This document shows, piece by piece, positions 8,233 through 16,569 of a DNA stretch of 50,098 nucleotides. Numbering within the stretch: position 1 is the stretch's first letter; every line of letters starts with the position of its first letter. Source of the stretch: Listeria costaricensis (GTDB lineage Bacteria > Bacillota > Bacilli > Lactobacillales > Listeriaceae); NCBI RefSeq assembly GCF_900183385.1, contig NZ_FXUT01000015.1, positions 1 to 50,098 on the forward strand, read 5' to 3'. The notes beneath the pieces were generated by a model. The model made no database searches and was not told where the DNA came from. It was given only the letters and a program-made list of their open reading frames with translations. Both the position numbers and the translations under genes were made by a program.

Positions 8233-9442
8233 TTGTATGCACCTCATCCAGCAGATTTCCCTGTGGTTCATGGTATCTGATTTTTTCAAAGTTCATGCCC
8301 GCAATCGTTGCCACAACAAACAGGATGGCGAAAATAATCATACCGACAAAATAAGTAAATGTGGCCGATTGATTATGAAATACATTGGCAAACATTTCAG
8401 TGACATACGGAGAAATGAGTGTACCGACATTCGCACAAGTAATCGCGACGGAGGTTGAAAAAGCCACTTGCCGCATGGATGTGAATGAACTGATCAGCGT
8501 AATCATAGAAGCCATAAAAATCGAAACGGACATCCCAACTAATACAACCGCCACACCACTTAGGAAAAGAGAGTGCGAGAAGGAAAGCATGGCATAAGAA
8601 ATCGCTGCAAAAGCAAGCCCAATCGCCATCGAATAGCGGTGCCATCTTTTTTGAATCACCATAAAGAGAAATCCACCCGCTGCCATCGCAAATGACATAA
8701 TTCCCAGTAAAGTACTTGCATCCGAAAGCGTCCCGTAGCCTTCTGTCATCACAAGCGTTGCAAATTTAGTTGGAATAAAAGCAAATGTTGTATTGAAAAG
8801 AAAGGCAAAGAGCGCGAGTATCCAAATTTTCCCGTCGATTTTCTTGCTTGTTTGAGCGAACGGTGCTTGAGGAGCATGTTGATCCGCTTGATTTTTAGAC
8901 AGGTTTGGAATGTAGAAAGCTGCCAGCAGTAAAATTGGTAAAGCGATCAAGTAGACAAAATAAGGCGCTTGCCAGCCGCTGCCAATCAAGATGCCCACTG
9001 CATACGTAATCGCAAACATGCCGAGCCCTTGGAAAACGCTAGATAGACCGAGCATTCTTTGCTGTTCCGTGCCTTCAAATAGTTGAATGATCAGGGATTG
9101 GGAGAAAGAAGCAATCAAGCCAGTTCCTAGACCAATGAAGATACGAGAAATAAAGATTAGCGGGAAATTCATCGTTAAAGCGGGAATAATTCCGGAGATT
9201 AAAATCAAGAACAGCCCCGTCAAAATGGTGTTTTTTATCCCAATCTTATCCGCAACAAAATTACTTAACGGGGTGAAAAGAATGATTCCCAGTGAAGGAA
9301 TAGTCATCAATAGTTCGATTGTTGTCGGACTGATAGAAGAGAAGGACTCCATCATCAAAGGAATGGTTGCAGCCGTTGCCCCGGCACTTACCGTAAATAC
9401 GGAAAGACATAAAATGGACAGCTTCATCAAAAGTTTTTTCAT
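8222..9442 (-). CDS. MFS transporter, probably oligosaccharide/glycoside carrier
   Basis: Integral membrane protein of 406 residues with about twelve hydrophobic segments and the central hydrophilic loop (about 185-205) typical of the major facilitator superfamily. GAGAGGAAGTAAAC precedes the ATG and lies in the last codons of the rhamnosidase gene, only 6 bases away. Between a GH78 rhamnosidase and an esterase it is the obvious importer of the rhamnosylated substrate. It looks like the general MFS_1 group; an export function cannot be excluded from sequence alone. Confidence 0.85.
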   Translation of the reverse strand: MKKLLMKLSILCLSVFTVSAGATAATIPLMMESFSSISPTTIELLMTIPSLGIILFTPLSNFVADKIGIKNTILTGLFLILISGIIPALTMNFPLIFISRIFIGLGTGLIASFSQSLIIQLFEGTEQQRMLGLSSVFQGLGMFAITYAVGILIGSGWQAPYFVYLIALPILLLAAFYIPNLSKNQADQHAPQAPFAQTSKKIDGKIWILALFAFLFNTTFAFIPTKFATLVMTEGYGTLSDASTLLGIMSFAMAAGGFLFMVIQKRWHRYSMAIGLAFAAISYAMLSFSHSLFLSGVAVVLVGMSVSIFMASMITLISSFTSMRQVAFSTSVAITCANVGTLISPYVTEMFANVFHNQSATFTYFVGMIIFAILFVVATIAGMNFEKIRYHEPQGNLLDEVHTNVK

Positions 9443-9448
9443 GTTTGT

Positions 9449-12256
9449 TTACTTCCTCTCTAAATTTTCTACTGTGTATTGCTTGAAAGCCGCATTGATT
9501 TGCTGAATATCTTCTTTTGTCAATTCAGGAAAACCAATCCCTTTCATTTCGTTACTCAATTGAATCAGTGAATATTTTTCAAAATTGGCCATGTTATTTG
9601 GCGCGGTCAAAAATCCCCAAAACGGCACATAATCAGCTATCTTTTCCACAAGCTCCTGATTTTGATTAAAGGCGTGGAGGGGCGAATAGATGGTGGGCGA
9701 GGAGATGAAAGGTGTTTCCGGCTCATATTCAATGACATATTTGCCAGCACTTAAAATAGCTCCGTTTGAAAATTGCCCGTTTTGAGTCGACCATGAGTGG
9801 GTATTCGGCATCCTCACTTGGGCTGTCACGCCGAATGGAACCAGTAGCTCGACTTGAACCTTGTCGCCAAATGGATTCATAATTTTCCAGCTGAGTGATA
9901 GCTTGTCACCATTAATCGCCGTGCAGCCCGAAACTTGCCGGAATCGCGGTGTTATGCCCGGATGAATGAGCACTTCCTGACGCGACTTCTGCTGAATGCC
10001 AAGCAAATGCTCATAGCCCCATTCCATCACGGAGCCAGTTGAATAGTGGTTTAGCGAGTTCATGCCATTTTCAGCAATTTTGCCCTCAGCATCCATGGAA
10101 TCCCAGCGTTCCCAGATGGTAGTGGCGCCTTTTTCCACCTGATAAAGCCAGCTAGGGTAATCGGTATTCAAAAATAATTGACAGGCCAGTTCATGCTCGC
10201 CGTATTGGGAAAGAACAGGAAGCAGAAGAGCCGTCCCGACAAATCCGGTCGTCAAATGGTTGCCGTTTCTGGCGATTCGTTCGACTAATTTTTTCACAAG
10301 TTTGTTCGTATGTTCTTCCGGTGCTAATTGGAATTTCAGGCAGACAGCTAAGCCGGTCTGTGTATCCGTAATCAGCCGACCATTTTTTGTGAAAAATTCC
10401 GCCTGAAAAGCTTCTTTGATTTTGCCAGCCAGAATTTTGTAATAGTCGTGTTCTCTTTTCTTGCCCAAAATTTCGGCCGTTTTCGACACGATTTGACAAG
10501 AATGGTAGTAGTAGGCACTGGCAATCAGATCGTCCGGCGTCCTACCTTTTAGTCGCATAATATCTTCCGTATCAAGCGCCAACCAGTCACCTAGCTGATC
10601 TGAGTCCAGCCATAGAAATTCATTGCGGCTTTGTTTCGCTTGTTCATGAATCCAGTCCACCCAAGACATCATCGCTCCGAAGTTTTGTTTCAAAATGGCC
10701 GGATCATTCGTCCGTTCATATTGGACCCATGGAATAATCGTTGCCGCATCGCCCCAAACGGCCTTTCCGCCATCAGTGCCATGAATAGCCGGTGCATATA
10801 AAGGCACGCGTCCTTCATTCAAACTTTGTTCAACCGCTATTTCAAAGGCAAATCGTTGAAAGAAGGAATAAGTGTCCATATTATAGCTGGCTGTTTTCGC
10901 AAAAATGGCCGCATCCCCCGTCCAGCCGAGCCGCTCATCCCGTTGTGGGCAATCTGTCGGGATATCAACAAAATTGCTCTTTTGTCCCCACATCACATTT
11001 TGGAACAATCGGTTGACATCTTGTCGATCGGTTTCAATATGCCCAATTTCCTGCATATCTGAGTACAAAGCCCGGACAAAAAAGTCTTCTTCTGCAAAGG
11101 ACTCAAAACCTGTGATTTTCGCATAGCGGAAACCAAAATAAGTAAAGTGAGGTCTAATCCATTTTTCCGTTCCGTCACTCACATAAGTGAAAGCTGCTCT
11201 GGCAGAACGTAAATTTTGCGTATATAGATCACCGTCTTGCAGCAACTCCCCGAATTCGATTGAGATTTTATCCCCTTTAGGAAGCCGATTAGCAAAAAAA
11301 AGCCAGCCGGACAAATTTTGCCCAAAGTCCAATATTTTCTCGCCAGTTGCTAGTGTCAGAACCTCTTTCACTTCAAAACGTTCCTGCAGTTTGACGGGCG
11401 GACTAAGGCGGTCAAGCAGATATTTCGTTTCTGGCTTTTTCTGCACGACTGGCAGCAAGACATGCTGGTCGGTAAGATCGTCCACATCTTCCCCGTAATA
11501 GATACCAGAATGTGTGATTTTAGAAGGCCGGCACTGCCAACTGTCATCCGTTATTAGGACATGTTCTTCCTCATTTTCATCGATATAATGAATTTCTGCG
11601 AGAGCCATCAAGTCATCCCCGTAGCTGTTATCACTGCCACCATGCGGAGTAATCCCGATTTTACCGCGATACCAGCCGTCCCCAAGCATGATTTTAAAAG
11701 TATGTTCACCAGCCTGTTGAAAAGCAGCCGTCAAGTCGTGCGTCGCCCACTGGACATAGTAATGGTAGTTTGTAAATCCTGGCGCCAGACACTCATCGCC
11801 AATTTTTTCTTCATCTAGATAACACTCATATACGCCAAGCCCGGTGACATATAAGCGCGCCTTTTTCACGCCGTGAGGGAGATGGATTTTCTTTAAAAGT
11901 TCGATGCCATGCCAATCATTATTTTCCGGACCGATCCATTTTGCTTGAACGGGGGAATCAAGCAGCCCTGTCTCGAACCACGTTTCTTTCTCCAACTGTT
12001 TTTCTTCATATTTAAGTCGCATTTGAACCCGGTATCTTGTCCGCGGTTTCAGAACAAGGTCAGGCTGGAAGATCAAATCATCCGCTTTTTCCCAATCAGA
12101 TTGAAAGACCAGTTCTTGATGATCATAAATCAGCAGCATCTTTTGCAAATCGCTAGGATAACAGCCGGCTTCCAGAATGCCATTGATGAAAAGACTGTCA
12201 AATTTATATCCTAGGGGATTTTCCATGTGATTAATCTCAATTTTTTTGAACTTCAT
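9449..12256 (-). CDS. Alpha-L-rhamnosidase, glycoside hydrolase family 78
   Basis: Enzyme of 935 residues that releases terminal alpha-L-rhamnose. The GH78 signature DCPQRDERLGWTGDA (around residue 435) holds the general acid, and TTIWERWDS (around residue 712) is the second conserved catalytic region. N-terminal beta-sandwich domains precede the (alpha/alpha)6 barrel. There is no signal peptide, so it acts inside the cell on imported rhamnosides. AAGGAGAGGA precedes the ATG. It is the first gene of a four-gene minus-strand operon (rhamnosidase, MFS, esterase, ROK), divergent from an AraC regulator, with a perfect cre site in the shared promoter region. No rhamnose isomerase/kinase genes are in the window. 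Confidence 0.95.
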   Translation of the reverse strand: MKFKKIEINHMENPLGYKFDSLFINGILEAGCYPSDLQKMLLIYDHQELVFQSDWEKADDLIFQPDLVLKPRTRYRVQMRLKYEEKQLEKETWFETGLLDSPVQAKWIGPENNDWHGIELLKKIHLPHGVKKARLYVTGLGVYECYLDEEKIGDECLAPGFTNYHYYVQWATHDLTAAFQQAGEHTFKIMLGDGWYRGKIGITPHGGSDNSYGDDLMALAEIHYIDENEEEHVLITDDSWQCRPSKITHSGIYYGEDVDDLTDQHVLLPVVQKKPETKYLLDRLSPPVKLQERFEVKEVLTLATGEKILDFGQNLSGWLFFANRLPKGDKISIEFGELLQDGDLYTQNLRSARAAFTYVSDGTEKWIRPHFTYFGFRYAKITGFESFAEEDFFVRALYSDMQEIGHIETDRQDVNRLFQNVMWGQKSNFVDIPTDCPQRDERLGWTGDAAIFAKTASYNMDTYSFFQRFAFEIAVEQSLNEGRVPLYAPAIHGTDGGKAVWGDAATIIPWVQYERTNDPAILKQNFGAMMSWVDWIHEQAKQSRNEFLWLDSDQLGDWLALDTEDIMRLKGRTPDDLIASAYYYHSCQIVSKTAEILGKKREHDYYKILAGKIKEAFQAEFFTKNGRLITDTQTGLAVCLKFQLAPEEHTNKLVKKLVERIARNGNHLTTGFVGTALLLPVLSQYGEHELACQLFLNTDYPSWLYQVEKGATTIWERWDSMDAEGKIAENGMNSLNHYSTGSVMEWGYEHLLGIQQKSRQEVLIHPGITPRFRQVSGCTAINGDKLSLSWKIMNPFGDKVQVELLVPFGVTAQVRMPNTHSWSTQNGQFSNGAILSAGKYVIEYEPETPFISSPTIYSPLHAFNQNQELVEKIADYVPFWGFLTAPNNMANFEKYSLIQLSNEMKGIGFPELTKEDIQQINAAFKQYTVENLERK

Positions 12257-12287
12257 TCATGGTCCTCTCCTTCATAAATAAAATAAT

Positions 12288-12302
12288 AGTAAACGTTTAC
12301 AA
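12288..12302 (-). promoter_or_regulatory. cre site between the rhamnosidase and araC genes
   Basis: Read on the minus strand, TTGTAAACGTTTACT matches the CcpA consensus WTGNAANCGNWNNCW at every position. It lies about 32 bases before the rhamnosidase ATG and just upstream of the araC -10 box, so CcpA could repress both directions. The palindrome could also fit a LacI-type regulator, but none is encoded nearby. Confidence 0.75.
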
Positions 12303-12310
12303 ATGAATTA

Positions 12311-12319
12311 TGCTATAAT
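12311..12319 (+). promoter_or_regulatory. Extended -10 promoter of the araC-type gene
   Basis: TGCTATAAT is a perfect extended -10 element, 70 bases before the GTG start. The region where a -35 box would fall is covered by the cre palindrome. Confidence 0.7.
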
Positions 12320-12339
12320 GTGAACAGTGCTATTAAACA

Positions 12340-12375
12340 ATTACTGTTTTTATTATACGATTACTGCTTTATTTA
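12340..12375 (+). repeat. Direct repeat in the araC leader, candidate operator
   Basis: ATTACTGTTTTTATTA (12340-12355) recurs as ATTACTGCTTTATTTA (12360-12375), exactly 20 bases apart, that is two helical turns on the same face. AraC-family proteins bind such direct half-sites. The position between the -10 box and the start suggests autoregulation. Confidence 0.5.
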
Positions 12376-12388
12376 GGAGTGAAAAATT

Positions 12389-13507
12389 GTGGAGTTGATT
12401 GAAAGCCAACTAAATAGCTTTAGCATTTCAACCAATTTATCTGTCTTTATTTATGATTTACAAGAGGAAAAAATGACCAAAATCAAAGCTTCGGGTGAGC
12501 CTGAAATCACGGAGACAATCCTTCGATATATCGTAGCCAGTTCTCAGGAGAAGGGAAATGACATTTATTTTTCAAAACAGCAGGAATATCTAGGTTATGT
12601 TAAATTAGGCAGGCAGCTTTTTATCTGTTTATCCAGTAATAATGAAAAATCATTTTACAGCTATTTGAAAAAAGACAATCTTTCTAACTTAAACTCGGCG
12701 CAATTCAGAGAGCAGTATCGTCTTTTTTGTTTTTTGATTACGAAAAAATGGATGGATGTGCCAGAAAGTCATATTTTGTCCGATTTAGACTTCGCCTCGC
12801 ATACTTACTCTATGAACAGCCACTATGATGAGCCGCATTTATTTTATACGGGCTTTTTGACCGAGCAGGAGATGCTTTTGGCAGTGGAGCGGGGGAATGT
12901 GAAGGAATTTAATCGCATTTATCCCTATTTTATGTCGCTGGGGAATTTTGGCGTTTTGGCCAGTGATGATTTGCGCAGTAAGAAGAATTTGACGATTGCA
13001 GCGACGACCTTGTTTACGCGGGCTGCTGTAAAAGGAGGCATGTTTGCGGAAAATGCCTATGCGCTAAGTGATGACTGTATTCAGAAGTCAGAGAAACGAG
13101 AGCAGATTGAAAATGTGTACGAGTATACCCGCAAAATTGGCGAGCTATTTGCCGAGCGAGTCGCGCGAATCAAGCGCCAGAACCTGCCAACACTCATTTA
13201 TCGGACGCAGGAATACATTTACGACCATTTAGCCACGATCAAAAATATTGAAGAAATCGCGGAAAGTTTAAATTGCAGCGAGTCCTACCTGATGCACACA
13301 TTTAAACAAACAACCAATCAAACGATTATGACATTCATCAATCAACAGAAGCTTGAAGAAGGCAAGCGGCAATTATTATTTACAGATTTAAGCATCCAAG
13401 ACATTTCGGTTAGTTTAGGCTTTAAGTATCAATCGCAATTTTCCCGATTTTTTAAAGCGCAGATGAAGATGACCCCGTCGGAATATCGAGATAATCGACG
13501 TTTTTAA
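12389..13507 (+). CDS. AraC-family transcriptional regulator of the rhamnoside cluster
   Basis: Regulator of 372 residues. The C-terminal 100 residues form the AraC double helix-turn-helix (IEEIAESLNCSESYLMHTFK, then LSIQDISVSLGFKYQSQFSR and the closing FKAQMKMTPSEYR). The N-terminal ~250 residues are a sensor region without a recognisable cupin signature. TTAGGAGTG precedes the GTG start. It is divergent from the GH78 operon and shares a 130-base regulatory region with it, so it most likely activates rhamnoside use. Ligand unknown. Confidence 0.9.
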   Translation: MELIESQLNSFSISTNLSVFIYDLQEEKMTKIKASGEPEITETILRYIVASSQEKGNDIYFSKQQEYLGYVKLGRQLFICLSSNNEKSFYSYLKKDNLSNLNSAQFREQYRLFCFLITKKWMDVPESHILSDLDFASHTYSMNSHYDEPHLFYTGFLTEQEMLLAVERGNVKEFNRIYPYFMSLGNFGVLASDDLRSKKNLTIAATTLFTRAAVKGGMFAENAYALSDDCIQKSEKREQIENVYEYTRKIGELFAERVARIKRQNLPTLIYRTQEYIYDHLATIKNIEEIAESLNCSESYLMHTFKQTTNQTIMTFINQQKLEEGKRQLLFTDLSIQDISVSLGFKYQSQFSRFFKAQMKMTPSEYRDNRRF

Positions 13508-13601
13508 GAGAAGCGTTTTCGGAGCTTTGAATTTCATATGAGGAAAAACTTTTGATCGGGCAAAAAGAAGAAAATGAGGGAAACTTTTTGGGATAAAGAA
13601 C

Positions 13602-13630
13602 TTGACAGAGTGAAGAAAGTTTAACAAAAT
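13602..13630 (+). promoter_or_regulatory. Probable promoter of the nuclease gene
   Basis: TTGACA (13602-13607) and CAAAAT (13625-13630) are separated by 17 bases. The -35 box is perfect and the -10 is weak (four of six). It lies 27 bases before the nuclease start. Confidence 0.45.
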
Positions 13631-13656
13631 TTAATATACAGGAAAGGTGGCAAACC

Positions 13657-14403
13657 ATGAAAAAGCAGACGAAAAAGCGGCGACAGCAGAAGAAAAAATT
13701 AATCAGTACAATCATCGTTGCGGCCATTATCGCGATTACAGGCGGTAGTTATATTGAATTTGAACAAGGCGGATTTGATTTCCTGCATGAAAGCCAGCAA
13801 GCGAAAAGCAGCACAACCAACAAGACAAAAACCGAACTGGCGAATCTTACATACGAAGGCAATCAAATTGTTGAAATAAATGGGAACAAAACGACATTCA
13901 CAGAAGAAGAACTAGATGTGAATCAGGAACCTAGCCAGACGTTTTCTGATTTAGATCAGTATAATCGAGTCGGCGAAGCAAACGCAGTCTTAAATAAATC
14001 GATGATGCCAACAGAAGAGCGCGAATCCTTATATATCGACCCGACTGGATTTAAGAACAAAAAAATCTCCACAGGATGGCTTTATAATCGCTGTCACCTG
14101 ATCGGCTTCCAACTCACCGGCGAAAATAACAATATAAAAAATCTAATGACTGGCACACAAAGCTTCAATACCCCTTGCATGTTAGAATACGAAAATCAAG
14201 TAGCCGATTATTTAAAACAGACAGGCAAAAATGTCCGCTACCGAGTCACCCCAATTTTTAAAGATGACGAACTAGTCGCGCGAGGTGCCCAGCTCCAGGC
14301 TAAAAGTATGGAAGATGATGGCCTAGAATTTAATGTGTATATTTTTAATGTCCAGGATGGCGTGACGATTAATTATCAGGATGGGTCGTCGAAAGTAAAC
14401 TGA
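13657..14403 (+). CDS. DNA/RNA non-specific endonuclease, EndA/DNA-entry type
   Basis: Nuclease of 248 residues. A very basic N-terminus (residues 1-14) followed by one hydrophobic segment (about 15-30) anchors or exports it. A low-complexity linker (about 48-60) leads to a beta-beta-alpha-metal nuclease domain with the catalytic histidine at His147 in YNRCHLIGFQLTG and the metal-site helix NNNIKNLMTGTQ. This matches the DNA-entry nuclease family of Gram-positive bacteria, where NRCHLIG replaces DRGH. AAAGGTGG precedes the ATG. It stands alone and could degrade extracellular DNA or process it during uptake. It borders the defence island. Confidence 0.9.
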   Translation: MKKQTKKRRQQKKKLISTIIVAAIIAITGGSYIEFEQGGFDFLHESQQAKSSTTNKTKTELANLTYEGNQIVEINGNKTTFTEEELDVNQEPSQTFSDLDQYNRVGEANAVLNKSMMPTEERESLYIDPTGFKNKKISTGWLYNRCHLIGFQLTGENNNIKNLMTGTQSFNTPCMLEYENQVADYLKQTGKNVRYRVTPIFKDDELVARGAQLQAKSMEDDGLEFNVYIFNVQDGVTINYQDGSSKVN

Positions 14404-14504
14404 GTACATGTGATTGTGCTATATGTCAAAAAATCATTTGATAAAGGCGGTATTAGGGCGTAGTGGGATCGGATTTAAACGATTTTGGTACTCTGCTAAA
14501 AAGA

Positions 14505-14537
14505 GGCATTGCTTAGCATGAAGCAGTGCCTTTTTCT
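14505..14537 (+). terminator. Intrinsic terminator after the nuclease region
   Basis: GGCATTGCTT (14505-14514) pairs with AAGCAGTGCC (14521-14530) with one G-T pair and a 6-base loop, followed by TTTTTCTT. It insulates the island promoter at 14564 from upstream transcription. Confidence 0.85.
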
Positions 14538-14563
14538 TGTGAAAAAATTGTTTTAAATGTAAA

Positions 14564-14592
14564 TTGACAGTTATTTCACAATGTTATATGAT
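14564..14592 (+). promoter_or_regulatory. Strong promoter of the defence operon leader
   Basis: TTGACA (14564-14569), a 17-base spacer and TATGAT (14587-14592): one of the best sigma-A promoters in the window. Transcription would start near 14599, directly into a structured RNA. Confidence 0.85.
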
Positions 14593-14598
14593 GGAACG

Positions 14599-14686
14599 GA
14601 AGAGAATCCTGACCTTCATAGCTTGTCAAATGAATTCCTTCTTTCTGACAAGCTATCCCTCTCTGCCAACAGGGAGGGGCTTTTTT
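14599..14686 (+). ncRNA. Short structured RNA with terminator: small RNA or attenuator leader
   Basis: Directly after the promoter come two clean hairpins. A perfect 11-bp stem pairs ATAGCTTGTCA (14618-14628) with TGACAAGCTAT (14646-14656) around a 17-base pyrimidine-rich loop. A 9-bp stem (14657-14665 with 14670-14678, loop CCAA) followed by GCTTTTTT (14679-14686) is a textbook terminator. The product would be an ~88-base RNA ending 114 bases before the HEPN gene. Either it is a stand-alone sRNA, or it is an attenuator controlling the operon. I do not recognise the RNA family. Confidence 0.65.
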
Positions 14687-14727
14687 GAATAATAATATAG
14701 AGTAACTGCTAATAATGGAGGATGGCA

Positions 14728-14808
14728 ATGACTAGATTGAATAAAAATATTTTCAATAGTTGCGTTTTTAGGATCCCTCCTTACAAAAGGAGGAGTCCTG
14801 ATGAATAA
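14728..14808 (+). CDS. Leader peptide upstream of the HEPN gene
   Basis: A 26-codon frame starting MTRLNKNIFNSCVF, with GGAGGATGG ahead of its ATG. It runs through the hairpin that buries the next gene's ribosome site and stops 8 bases inside that gene (ATGAATAA). The placement is that of a regulatory leader peptide: a ribosome translating it would open the hairpin. No similarity is recognised. The peptide is cysteine-poor and basic, and is probably not functional itself. Confidence 0.55.
   Translation: MTRLNKNIFNSCVFRIPPYKRRSPDE
14770..14799 (+). promoter_or_regulatory. Hairpin sequestering the HEPN gene's ribosome binding site
   Basis: CCTCCTT (14776-14782) pairs perfectly with AAGGAGG (14787-14793) across an ACAA loop. 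AGGAT (14770-14774) continues the stem with GTCCT (14795-14799) through one mismatch and one G-T pair. AAGGAGG is the Shine-Dalgarno of the gene starting at 14801, so initiation should be blocked unless the leader peptide is being translated. Confidence 0.75.
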
Positions 14809-15991
14809 CGATGATTTAAAGAAAAAGATTGAACAAATTGTAGATGATTATATATGCTTTAGTGAAGAAGAAAGAGTAGAGAAATCAATTAGAAGATATA
14901 CTTTGTGTAATCTTCAAGTCTTTATAGGTTATGACTTCAATAAAGAACTGTATGCTATTTATTGTACGATACCTGAATGCAGTAAAGGGAAAGCTTTTGA
15001 TGTATTTAAGAAGGAGATAGAGAAAATTTGTTGTTCAGAGAAAGATATTGTTTCTGGAATAATGGATTACATAAAAGAATTGAAAGAAGCATCGCTTAAG
15101 GATTTTGCAGTTCTTTCTTCTATTAAAGGCTTAAAAATGAACTGTATTAAGAAAAGTTTTGGTGAATTTCAAATTATTAAAACTCCGGAAGGTAAAGATA
15201 TCATCACTAGTATGGGACATATGCCTACTAAATTTTTTGATGAATGGTTTGAAGCTCAATCACAAGAAAAAATGTTCTTATGTATCAAAATAAGCGCTCA
15301 AGACTATAATTCGGCAATAGCAATGGCAAAGCCAAAGTTTGAAGAATTTAACGCCATTATGAAATTCCTTTTAGCAGGATCAAAATACAGGGATGTATAT
15401 ACTCTGCAACCAGATCCATATGGCATTGACTACATCGTATTAGAACCTTCAAGCTCTTATAAGAAGGACACTGTAGATAGGAGTATCCACCTAATAAATG
15501 CTGAAAGTACATCGCTAAATAATAATTTATCAAGAAAAGTATGGGAACTACAAAAAAAGAAAAGAAACCAAAAAGAAGAACGAATTTTTAATGCAATTAT
15601 ATGGTGCGGGAAAGCCATGCGGGATCAGGATCAGAAGCGTAGTTTTGTACAACTTTGTTTTGCGTTAGAAACACTATTACAAGTAGAACAATCTGGTAGA
15701 GGCAGTGTTGTAACTCCTTCGGTGATGAATACATTATCAGAAAATGCGGCATTTATATGTGGGAATGACTATGAAGAGAGAATGAAAATTTCAAAACAAG
15801 TAAAAAATCTATATAGTAAAAGATCGGCAATAGCTCACGGAAGAGAGCAAGATATTTCTGAATTTGATGTAGATGAAATGCGGCTTTTGATTGTTCAGAT
15901 AATTACTGAATTATTGTGGGGAACAGAATTTGAAAATTTAGAACGCATAGAACAATTAATCGATAAAATTAACAAGAAAAAATTCTCATGA
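14801..15991 (+). CDS. Apea-type HEPN-domain protein, probable defence RNase
   Basis: Protein of 396 residues. Its C-terminal part (about 278-370) looks like an Apea-like HEPN domain: a helix with FVQLCFALETLLQ followed by NLYSKRSAIAHG, which contains the HEPN RNase motif R-x4-H (Arg341, His346). The N-terminal ~270 residues are not recognised. HEPN proteins of this type are found as RNases in anti-phage and abortive infection systems. AT-rich composition differs from the flanking metabolic genes. It is the first large gene of an operon ending in an AbiH-like gene. Its ribosome site is hidden in a hairpin, as expected for a toxic product. Function is inferred from the motif and context. Confidence 0.75.
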   Translation: MNNDDLKKKIEQIVDDYICFSEEERVEKSIRRYTLCNLQVFIGYDFNKELYAIYCTIPECSKGKAFDVFKKEIEKICCSEKDIVSGIMDYIKELKEASLKDFAVLSSIKGLKMNCIKKSFGEFQIIKTPEGKDIITSMGHMPTKFFDEWFEAQSQEKMFLCIKISAQDYNSAIAMAKPKFEEFNAIMKFLLAGSKYRDVYTLQPDPYGIDYIVLEPSSSYKKDTVDRSIHLINAESTSLNNNLSRKVWELQKKKRNQKEERIFNAIIWCGKAMRDQDQKRSFVQLCFALETLLQVEQSGRGSVVTPSVMNTLSENAAFICGNDYEERMKISKQVKNLYSKRSAIAHGREQDISEFDVDEMRLLIVQIITELLWGTEFENLERIEQLIDKINKKKFS

Positions 15992-16044
15992 CAACTAATA
16001 AAATTTTAAAAGTGTAAGTCATAAATTAAAAGTAGGTGAAGATG

Positions 16045-16569
16045 ATGTTTGATATGCGGCCAAGTGTAACTAAGATAAATTTTTATCGTCAAGGAAGAGG
16101 ATACGAAGAGGATGTTACAGTAAGGGAGATTAAACTTGAGAATGATGAAGAAAACTTTGAGTTAGGTTTTGAGATGACTCTTGCAGGATTAGATTTCTTG
16201 AAAACACCAAAAGAGCTTATTGGAGATGATGATTCTCAATATAATCCCTTCTATTTATATTTTATTCTCTATCTTCAGCGGGGGCAAAGAGATAACAAAG
16301 TTATTTCTTTTAACAGTCGATATGTAACTGAAGATGAATTAAAGATGGGAAACCTAGATATTTCTTTCACAGTAACGAAATTTTTGAATCGTAAAGAGGA
16401 TGATGGACTAGATTACAATATGGATTTTATAACTTCTATGCTCCATTTTAGTGTGTTTTATTCCTATGAAGAAAATGTTGAAGATATTAGTCAATATATT
16501 AATAATCCATATTTAACTCTCTTTAGTACTAAAATCCCCTATATCGTGGAGGGGATTTTAAATGAGTGA
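16045..16569 (+). CDS. Uncharacterised island protein (174 residues)
   Basis: I do not recognise this protein. It is acidic, has no membrane segment, and is predicted to be soluble with mixed alpha/beta content (FELGFEMTLAGLDFL; YLYFILYLQRGQRDN). I start at ATG 16045 because AGGTG (16034-16038) is 6 bases upstream; ATG 16042 and GTG 16036 are in frame. It lies 53 bases after the HEPN gene and overlaps the next gene by 8 bases, so it is part of the same operon. The C-terminal coding region contains the hairpin that covers the next gene's ribosome site. Confidence 0.75.
   Translation: MFDMRPSVTKINFYRQGRGYEEDVTVREIKLENDEENFELGFEMTLAGLDFLKTPKELIGDDDSQYNPFYLYFILYLQRGQRDNKVISFNSRYVTEDELKMGNLDISFTVTKFLNRKEDDGLDYNMDFITSMLHFSVFYSYEENVEDISQYINNPYLTLFSTKIPYIVEGILNE
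16531..16559 (+). promoter_or_regulatory. Second hairpin covering a ribosome binding site
   Basis: AAAATCCCC (16531-16539) pairs perfectly with GGGGATTTT (16551-16559) over an 11-base loop. The right arm contains most of GGAGGGG, the Shine-Dalgarno of the gene starting at 16562. Translation of the preceding gene, which stops at 16569, would melt it, coupling the two genes. Confidence 0.7.

Noticed and set aside
13415-13727. Open frames on the minus strand opposite the araC end and nuclease start
   Set aside because: No ribosome site, they cross the promoter region of the nuclease gene, and the plus-strand genes explain the sequence.
14552-14585. AAATGTAAAT and ATTTCACAAT near the island promoter match parts of the CRISPR repeat
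   Set aside because: Only 10-base AT-rich matches in opposite orientations around a promoter; no spacer-repeat structure and no sign of a crRNA-like gene.
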